Below, piece by piece: positions 58,894 to 64,000 of a stretch of DNA of 64,000 nt. The position numbers and the translations under genes are program-made. The notes beneath the pieces were generated by a model, which did no database searches, was not told where the DNA came from, and was given only the letters and a program-made list of their open reading frames with translations. Origin of the DNA: Bradyrhizobium mercantei. Its GTDB lineage: Bacteria; Pseudomonadota; Alphaproteobacteria; Rhizobiales; Xanthobacteraceae. The stretch covers positions 186,001 through 250,000 of the forward strand of contig NZ_MKFI01000010.1 of assembly GCF_001982635.1 (NCBI RefSeq), written 5' to 3'. Each line of letters starts with the position of its first letter. The first letter of the stretch is position 1.

Positions 58894-61800
58894 ATGAAGC
58901 GCTTCAACCTTTCAGCCTGGGCGGTCAGCCATCCGACGCTGGTGCTGTTCCTGATGATCATCCTCGGCGCCGCCGGCTTCTTCTCCTATGAGAAGCTCGG
59001 CCGCGCCGAGGATCCGTTCTTCACCGTCAAGGTGGTGAACGTCTCGGTGATGTGGCCGGGCGCGACCTCGCAGGAAATGCAGATGCAGGTCGCCGATCCC
59101 ATTGAGAAGAAGCTGCAGGAGCTGCCGTTCTTCGACAAGGTGCAGACCTATTCCAAGCCGGGCTTCACGGCGATGCAGGTCTCCTTCAAGGATTCGACCT
59201 CGCCGAAGGACGTGCCGTATCTCTTCTATCTGTTGCGCAAGAAGCTGGTCGACGTGCAGGGCGAGCTGCCCTCGGGCATCCTCGGTCCCGTCGTCAACGA
59301 CGAATTCTCCGACGTCGATTCGATCCTCTATATGATGACCGGCGACGGCGCCGATTATGCGCAGCTCAAGAAGGTCGCGGAAGGCTTCCGCCAGCGCCTG
59401 CTGAAGGTGCCTGGTGTGACCAAGATCGACCTCTACGGCATCCAGGACGAGCGCATCTTCGTCGAGTTCTCGCATGCCAAGCTGGCGACGCTCGGGATCA
59501 CGCCGCAGGCGCTGTTCGACTCGCTCGCCAAGCAGAACAATGTCACCCCGGCCGGCACCGTCGAGAGCTCCTCGCAGCGCGTGCCGCTGCGCGTCACCGG
59601 TGCGCTTGACGGCGTCAAGGCGGTGGCCGAAACGCCGGTCGAGAGCAACGGGCGTGTGTTCCGGCTCGGCGATATCGCGACCGTCAGCCACGGCTATGTC
59701 GATCCGCCGACCTTCAAGGTCCGCCAGGAAGGCAAGCCCGCGCTCGGCATCGGCGTCGTTACCGCGAAGGGCGCCAACATCCTCGAGCTCGGCAAGGAAG
59801 TCCAGCAGGCGACCGCCGAGTTCCTGAAGGCGGTGCCGCAGGGCATCGATATCAAGCAGATCGCCGACCAGCCCAAGGTGGTCGAGCATGCCGTCGGCGA
59901 GTTCGTGCACTCCTTCGTCGAGGCGCTCGCGATCGTGCTGTTCGTCTCGTTCGTCGCGCTCGGCTGGCGCACCGGCATCGTCGTGGCGCTGTCGGTGCCG
60001 CTGGTGCTCGGCATCGTCTTCATCGTGATGAACGCGATGTCGCTCGATCTGCACCGCATCACGCTCGGCGCGCTGATCATCGCGCTCGGCCTTCTGGTCG
60101 ACGACGCCATCATCGCGGTCGAGATGATGGTGGTGAAGATGGAACAGGGCTGGGACCGCATGAAGGCGGCGTCCTTTGCCTGGGAATCTACTGCGTTTCC
60201 GATGCTCACGGGGACGCTGGTCACAGCCGCTGGCTTCCTCCCCATCGGCTTTGCCAATTCGGCGGTCGGCGAATATGCCGGCGGCATCTTCTGGATCGTG
60301 GCGATCTCGCTGGTCGCCTCCTGGTTCGTCGCGGTGATCTTCACGCCCTATATCGGCGTCAAGCTGCTGCCCAACATCAAGCTGCACCAGAACCACGATC
60401 CGCACGCGATCTACGAGACCCGGATGTACCGCGGCCTGCGTCGCGTCGTGCAGTGGTGCGTCGATCACCGCATCAAGGTGGTGGCGGCGACCGTCGGCGT
60501 CTTCGTCGCCTCGATCATAGGCTTCGGCCATGTCCAGCAGCAGTTCTTCCCGCTGTCGGAGCGGCCCGAGCTGTTCCTGCAGCTCCGTCTGCCCGAAGGC
60601 ACGGCCTTCAACGTCACCGAGAAGGCGGTGAAGAAGGCCGAAACGCTGCTGAAGGGCGATGAGGACATTGCGACCTACACGGCCTATGTCGGGCAGGGCT
60701 CGCCGCGCTTCTGGCTCGGCCTCAACCCGCAGCTGCCGAACGAGGCGTTCGCCGAGATCGTGATCCTCGCCAAGAACGTCGATGCGCGCGAGCGCGTCAA
60801 GGCGAAGATCGAGCAGGCCGCCGCCGACGGCGCGCTGAACGAGGCGCGGGTCCGGGTCGACCGCTTCAATTTCGGCCCGCCGGTCGGCTTCCCGGTCCAG
60901 TTCCGCGTGATCGGGCCCGACGCCAACAAGGTGCGCGACATCGCCTACCAGGTCCGCGACGTGATGCGCCAGAACAAGAGCGTCAAGGACGTCCAGCTCG
61001 ACTGGAACGAGCAGTCGCCCTATTTGAAGCTCGCCGTCGACCAGGACCGGGCGCGCGCGCTCGGCCTGACCCCGCAGGACGTCTCGCAGGCGCTGGCGAT
61101 GCTGATCTCGGGCGCGCCGGTCACCACGATCCGCGACGGCATCGAGAAGGTCGGCGTGGTCGCCCGCGCGGTGCAGTCCGAACGGCTCGATCTCGGCCGC
61201 GTCGGCGATCTCACCATCACCACGCGCAACGGCGTCGCCGTGCCGCTGCAGCAGATCGCCAAGATCGAATATGCGCATGAGGAGCCGATCCTGTGGCGGC
61301 GCAACCGCGACATGGCGATCACCGTGCGCTCCGACGTCGTCGACGGCGTTCAGGCGCCCGACGTCACCAACCAGATCGCGCCGAAGCTGAAGGACATCCA
61401 GGCCCATCTCGAGCCGGCCTACCGGATCGAGCCGGGTGGCGCGTTCGAGGAATCGGCCAAGGGCAATGCGTCGATCTTCATCCTCTTCCCGGTGATGGTG
61501 ATGGTGATGCTGACGCTCCTGATGATCCAGTTGCAGAGCTTCTCGCGCCTGTTCCTGGTGTTCCTGACCGCGCCGCTCGGCATCGTCGGCGCCTCGCTCG
61601 GGTTGAACGTCGCCAACCAGCCGTTCGGCTTCGTGGCGCTGCTCGGCCTGATCGCGCTCGCCGGCATGATCATGCGCAACGCGGTGATCCTGGTCGATCA
61701 GATCGAGAGCGACGTGGCGTCCGGCCTGACCCGGCGCGAGGCGATCATCGAGGCCACCGTCCGGCGCGCCCGGCCGGTGGTGCTGACCGCGCTCGCCGCC

Positions 61801-62031
61801 ATCCTCGCCATGATCCCGCTGTCGCGCTCGGCGTTCTGGGGCCCGATGGCGATCACCATCATGGGCGGTTTGTTTGTTGCGACTTTCCTGACCTTGCTGT
61901 ATCTGCCGGGCCTTTACGCCCTCTGGTTCCGCAAGACCCTCGAGGAGAGCGGCCCCGAGCAAACCAATACTGCGCCGCAGCATGCGGGTAAGGGAGAACT
62001 CGCATTTCCGCTTGCTGAGGCGGCCGAATAA
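58894..62031 (+). CDS. RND-family efflux pump, inner-membrane subunit
   Basis: 1045 residues, the usual size of an AcrB/HAE1-type pump. Twelve helices with two large periplasmic loops; the proton-relay Asp pair in helix 4 is Asp403-Asp404 (LGLLVDDAIIAVEMM). Other family marks are VSVMWPGATSQEMQMQV, QVSFKDSTSPKDVP and SFVALGWRTGIVVALSVPLVLG. GGAGAG precedes ATG 58894, which is better than a TTG six codons earlier. Substrates unknown. Adaptor, pump and TetR form one operon. Confidence 0.94.
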   Translation: MKRFNLSAWAVSHPTLVLFLMIILGAAGFFSYEKLGRAEDPFFTVKVVNVSVMWPGATSQEMQMQVADPIEKKLQELPFFDKVQTYSKPGFTAMQVSFKDSTSPKDVPYLFYLLRKKLVDVQGELPSGILGPVVNDEFSDVDSILYMMTGDGADYAQLKKVAEGFRQRLLKVPGVTKIDLYGIQDERIFVEFSHAKLATLGITPQALFDSLAKQNNVTPAGTVESSSQRVPLRVTGALDGVKAVAETPVESNGRVFRLGDIATVSHGYVDPPTFKVRQEGKPALGIGVVTAKGANILELGKEVQQATAEFLKAVPQGIDIKQIADQPKVVEHAVGEFVHSFVEALAIVLFVSFVALGWRTGIVVALSVPLVLGIVFIVMNAMSLDLHRITLGALIIALGLLVDDAIIAVEMMVVKMEQGWDRMKAASFAWESTAFPMLTGTLVTAAGFLPIGFANSAVGEYAGGIFWIVAISLVASWFVAVIFTPYIGVKLLPNIKLHQNHDPHAIYETRMYRGLRRVVQWCVDHRIKVVAATVGVFVASIIGFGHVQQQFFPLSERPELFLQLRLPEGTAFNVTEKAVKKAETLLKGDEDIATYTAYVGQGSPRFWLGLNPQLPNEAFAEIVILAKNVDARERVKAKIEQAAADGALNEARVRVDRFNFGPPVGFPVQFRVIGPDANKVRDIAYQVRDVMRQNKSVKDVQLDWNEQSPYLKLAVDQDRARALGLTPQDVSQALAMLISGAPVTTIRDGIEKVGVVARAVQSERLDLGRVGDLTITTRNGVAVPLQQIAKIEYAHEEPILWRRNRDMAITVRSDVVDGVQAPDVTNQIAPKLKDIQAHLEPAYRIEPGGAFEESAKGNASIFILFPVMVMVMLTLLMIQLQSFSRLFLVFLTAPLGIVGASLGLNVANQPFGFVALLGLIALAGMIMRNAVILVDQIESDVASGLTRREAIIEATVRRARPVVLTALAAILAMIPLSRSAFWGPMAITIMGGLFVATFLTLLYLPGLYALWFRKTLEESGPEQTNTAPQHAGKGELAFPLAEAAE

Positions 62032-62052
62032 TTGAAGATTGAGCAGGCCAAC

Positions 62053-62661
62053 ATGACACTGATCTCGGAACATAGCGAAACCGACACCCGCGAGCGGATT
62101 CTCGTGGTGGCGGAGCGCTTGTTCCGGCAGATCGGCTACCAGAAGACCACGGTCGCCGACATCGCCAAAGAGCTGCGGATGAGCCCCGCCAACGTGTACC
62201 GCTTCTTCGATTCGAAGAAGTCGATCCACGAGGGCGTGGCGCGCGGCCTGATGGGCGAGGTCGAGATCGAGGCCCAGCGGATCGCGCGATCGGAAGGGCC
62301 GGCTGCGACGCGCCTGCGGCAGATGATGACGACCATCAATCGGATGAACACCGAGCGCTATGTCGGCGATTCCAAGCTGCACGAGATGGTCGAGGTCGCG
62401 ATGCAGGAGGACTGGGAGGTCTGCGTCGCCCATATGGAGCTGATCGGCAACACCATCGGTGAGGTGATTGCGCAAGGCGTGGCCACGGGGGAATTCGAGG
62501 TCGGTGATCTGGAGGTCGCCGCGCTGTGCGCCTGCACGGCGATGATGCGGTTCTTCCACCCGCAGATGATCGCGCAATGCGCCACCAAGCCGGGCCCGAC
62601 CATCGACCAGATGATCGATTTCGTGATCGCCGGCCTGTCGCCGCGTGCCCGCGCCAACTGA
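62053..62661 (+). CDS. TetR-family regulator of the RND operon
   Basis: 202 residues. Helix-turn-helix RILVVAERLFRQIGYQKTTV then DIAKELRMSPANVYRFFDSK, with the NVYRFF recognition end. It starts 21 bp after the pump gene, in the same transcript, so it would repress its own operon through the dyad at 57585-57610. A dyad CTGACG-TTTT-CGTCAG (62671-62686) follows its stop and repeats the same half-site. Confidence 0.9.
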   Translation: MTLISEHSETDTRERILVVAERLFRQIGYQKTTVADIAKELRMSPANVYRFFDSKKSIHEGVARGLMGEVEIEAQRIARSEGPAATRLRQMMTTINRMNTERYVGDSKLHEMVEVAMQEDWEVCVAHMELIGNTIGEVIAQGVATGEFEVGDLEVAALCACTAMMRFFHPQMIAQCATKPGPTIDQMIDFVIAGLSPRARAN

Positions 62662-62670
62662 GCGCCAGGG

Positions 62671-62686
62671 CTGACGTTTTCGTCAG
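62671..62686. promoter_or_regulatory. Dyad CTGACG-N4-CGTCAG after the tetR gene
   Basis: Perfect 6-bp arms with loop TTTT, 9 bp after the stop codon. It can be a short terminator hairpin, or an additional operator, since CTGACG is also the left half-site of the RND operator. Confidence 0.45.
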
Positions 62687-62697
62687 TTGACTCTCCC

Positions 62698-62720
62698 GTC
62701 ATTGCGAGCCAAGCGACGTT
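62698..62720. repeat. Family A half-element
   Basis: GTCATTGCGAGCCAAGCGACG matches the left end of family A but the right end is missing; a different palindrome (62721-62806) follows instead. A related half, ATTGCGAGCCAACCGACG, is at about 63465-63482 beyond the next gene. Confidence 0.65.
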
Positions 62721-62806
62721 GTAGCCCGGATGGAGCGCAGCGTAATCCGGGTAATTGATCCGCTTGCGAGATCGTCCCGGATTGCGCTGCGCTCCATCCG
62801 GGCTAC
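62721..62806. repeat. Palindromic intergenic repeat, family B
   Basis: Arms GTAGCCCGGATGGAGCGCAG and its complement CTGCGCTCCATCCGGGCTAC, with inner TAATCCGGG / CCCGGATT. It ends 15 bp before the flavin-reductase-like gene. Confidence 0.8.
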
Positions 62807-62821
62807 CGAAGGGGCTGTGCC

Positions 62822-63445
62822 GTGACCGAGAAAGACCTGCATTTCTACGAGCCGAAGAACGGCCACGGCCTGAAGCACGACCCGTTCAACGCCATCGTGG
62901 CGCCGCGGCCGATCGGCTGGATCGCCTCGCGCGACAAGACCGGTAACGTCAACCTCGCGCCCTACAGCTTCTTCAACGCCTTCTGCTACGTGCCGCCGAT
63001 CATCGGCTTCTCCTCCACCAACTGGAAGGACAGCGTCGCCAACATCCAGGATACCGGCGAGTTCGTCTGGAATCTGGCGACGATGGATCTGGCCAAGCAC
63101 ATGAACGCGACCGCGGCGCATGTCGCGCGCGACGTCGACGAGTTCAAGCTCGCAGGGTTGACGCCGGTCGCCGGCAAGCTCGTCAACGTGCCGCGGGTGG
63201 CCGAAAGCCCGGTGTCGTTCGAATGCAAGGTGAGCCAGATCGTCCAGCTCCAGGGCGCCGACGGCAAGAAGGCTGAGGCCTGGCTGACGCTCGGCGAGGT
63301 CGTCGCCGTCCACATCGATAAATCTTTCATCAAGGACGGCGTCTACCAGACGGGATTGGCGCATCCGATCGTCCGCGCCGGCCGGCGTGGCGATTATTTC
63401 GAGATCAAGCCGGAAAACATGTTCGAGATGATCCGGCCGGACTGA
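62822..63445 (+). CDS. Flavin reductase-like (FMN-binding split-barrel) protein
   Basis: 207 residues of the flavin reductase/DIM6-NTAB type: FNAIVAPRPIGWIASRDKTG at the start, then NLAPYSFFNAFCYVPPIIGF, the FMN-phosphate region, and GEFVWNLATMDLAKHMNATA. It may reduce FMN for a partner monooxygenase or act as a flavoenzyme itself; no partner is adjacent. The start is GTG 62822; no ATG is available before the conserved start. Flanked on both sides by family A half-elements. Confidence 0.87.
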   Translation: MTEKDLHFYEPKNGHGLKHDPFNAIVAPRPIGWIASRDKTGNVNLAPYSFFNAFCYVPPIIGFSSTNWKDSVANIQDTGEFVWNLATMDLAKHMNATAAHVARDVDEFKLAGLTPVAGKLVNVPRVAESPVSFECKVSQIVQLQGADGKKAEAWLTLGEVVAVHIDKSFIKDGVYQTGLAHPIVRAGRRGDYFEIKPENMFEMIRPD

Positions 63446-63859
63446 GCCTGTCTACGTAGCCGACAATTGCGAGCCAACCGACGTTTGCCTCACAAATCGC
63501 GCAACACACTCAGTGTCGTCCCTGCGAAAGCAGGGACCTATAACCACGAATGTTCATTGTTGCATGATGCTGGAACGACGAGCCCATTCACAACGCACGC
63601 CGCGGCGTATGGGTCCCTGCGTTCGCAGGGACGACAGTTGTGAGTGTGGTGCGACGTGTGCATCAAGCGAACGAGGAGGGCTTATGGCGAGTCCAGCGCT
63701 TTGCCTTCTCGCCCCGCAATGACGGAAGCTGAAACCACAACAATGTGAAATTTCCGCGCGCGAGGATGAAAAACCGTCACTCGCAACCTCGGAGCGAGCA
63801 GTCTAACCTCCCGTGAGCCAGGCCGGATCAACGGCCGGCCAACAGTGTGGGAGGATGCG
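63446..63859. other. Intergenic region, 414 bp
   Basis: No gene. It holds a family A half-element (about 63465), a family D repeat (63515-63635), and beyond 63745 an AT-richer stretch that may carry the promoter of the last gene; no clear -35/-10 pair. Confidence 0.55.
63515..63635. repeat. Palindromic intergenic repeat, family D
   Basis: Each end is a small hairpin, GTCCCTGCGAAAGCAGGGAC at the left and GTCCCTGCGTTCGCAGGGAC at the right, enclosed in GTCGTC / GACGAC. The centre is not palindromic. Confidence 0.8.
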
Positions 63860-64000
63860 ATGACACGCCATCGGCGGAGCGATCAAAAAGAACCGCGGCG
63901 CGATCCGAACATTTCACGACGAACGCTTGTTCAGGGATTGGCGGTGGGAGCGGCCGCTGCCGCAACCGGCGTCAGCAGTGTGCTGGCCCAGAACGCGCCG
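63860..64000 (+). CDS. N-terminus of a Tat-exported protein; cut by window edge
   Basis: The first 47 codons only. After a long basic n-region (MTRHRRSDQKEPRRDPNI) comes the Tat motif SRRTLVQGLAVGAAAAATGV and a probable signal-peptidase site after SSVLAQ (residue 44). GGGAGG lies 5 bp before the ATG. The mature protein is outside the window, so no function can be given. Confidence 0.8.
   Translation, partial: MTRHRRSDQKEPRRDPNISRRTLVQGLAVGAAAAATGVSSVLAQNAP

Noticed and set aside
58912..62577. A 1221-codon open frame on the minus strand
   Set aside because: It is antisense to the whole RND pump gene, has a His/Asp/Arg-rich composition typical of reversed high-GC codons, and shows no motif. 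The same applies to the minus-strand frame at 21294-23591 and the plus-strand frames at 779-2032 and 36840-38264.
1..64000. tRNA, rRNA, integrase or attachment sites
   Set aside because: I looked for tRNA-like cloverleaf ends, rRNA signatures and recombinase genes and saw none that I could support by eye; a tRNAscan run could overturn this.

Overview
The window looks like a piece of a Bradyrhizobium-type alphaproteobacterial chromosome. The evidence is high GC throughout, many ABC-free catabolic operons each with its own LysR/TetR/GntR regulator, EcfG-type stress promoters (GGAAC-N16/17-CGTT), several families of short palindromic intergenic repeats, and gene types common in that group (Tlde1/DUF2778 protein, Tat-exported hydrolases, several c-di-GMP proteins). 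The genus is an inference from these features. I see no rRNA, tRNA, CRISPR array, transposase or prophage gene, so this reads as ordinary catabolic chromosome rather than an island.

Layout. 1-5.6 kb (minus): a complete non-phosphorylative D-glucarate pathway. GudP imports glucarate, GudD dehydrates it, KdgD converts the product to 2-oxoglutarate semialdehyde, and the aldehyde dehydrogenase cut by the left edge would give 2-oxoglutarate; a LysR regulator lies between. 5.7-8.4 kb: a MetX-like hydrolase, a membrane desaturase and a convergent TetR gene. 8.6-11.5 kb: a galactose/arabinose oxidation operon (1-dehydrogenase, mutarotase, lactonase). 11.6-15.7 kb: TetR, a dihydroxyphthalate-decarboxylase-like protein, a DUF1932 dehydrogenase and a Tat-exported MmgE/PrpD protein. 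16-24.9 kb: SDR, a crotonase lacking its catalytic glutamates, a PilZ protein, an unknown protein, a methyltransferase/DOPA-dioxygenase pair, a GGDEF-EAL protein and a Tlde1 protein.

25-34.6 kb: aromatic catabolism. vanA-vanR-vanB demethylates vanillate, a second GGDEF-EAL gene runs convergently, then come an extradiol dioxygenase, an MhpA-like hydroxylase and a GMC oxidoreductase. 34.7-40.9 kb: hemE, a small stress gene, a PilZ protein next to orphan tadG-tadE, a LysR gene, slyX and trhO. 41-49.9 kb: gamma-glutamyltransferase, FKBP isomerase, hydroxyacid dehydrogenase, CsbD, a His-rich cupin, a crotonase with intact glutamates, a Tat-type amidohydrolase, a Tat alpha/beta hydrolase and two VOC proteins. 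50-57.3 kb: an envelope set (FecR protein plus Pro/Thr-linked outer-membrane barrel, GT39 mannosyltransferase, OmpA protein), then a YcaQ-type DNA glycosylase and an MFS transporter. 57.6-62.7 kb: an RND efflux operon with its TetR. 62.8-64 kb: a flavin-reductase-fold protein and the first 47 codons of a Tat substrate.

The most informative new signals are regulatory. A 30-bp element plus matched -35/-10 boxes precedes both gudP and kdgD. Three EcfG-type promoters are present, one leading to a 61-residue gene, one to csbD and one to a possible 17-residue ORF. Two GntR-type sites lie exactly 63 bp apart before vanA. A TetR operator straddles the -35 box of the RND operon, and another palindrome covers the start codon of a tetR gene. 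An orphan sigma70-type promoter at 16862 reads into a non-coding stretch. I did not find one clear, self-contained novel system such as a defence island.
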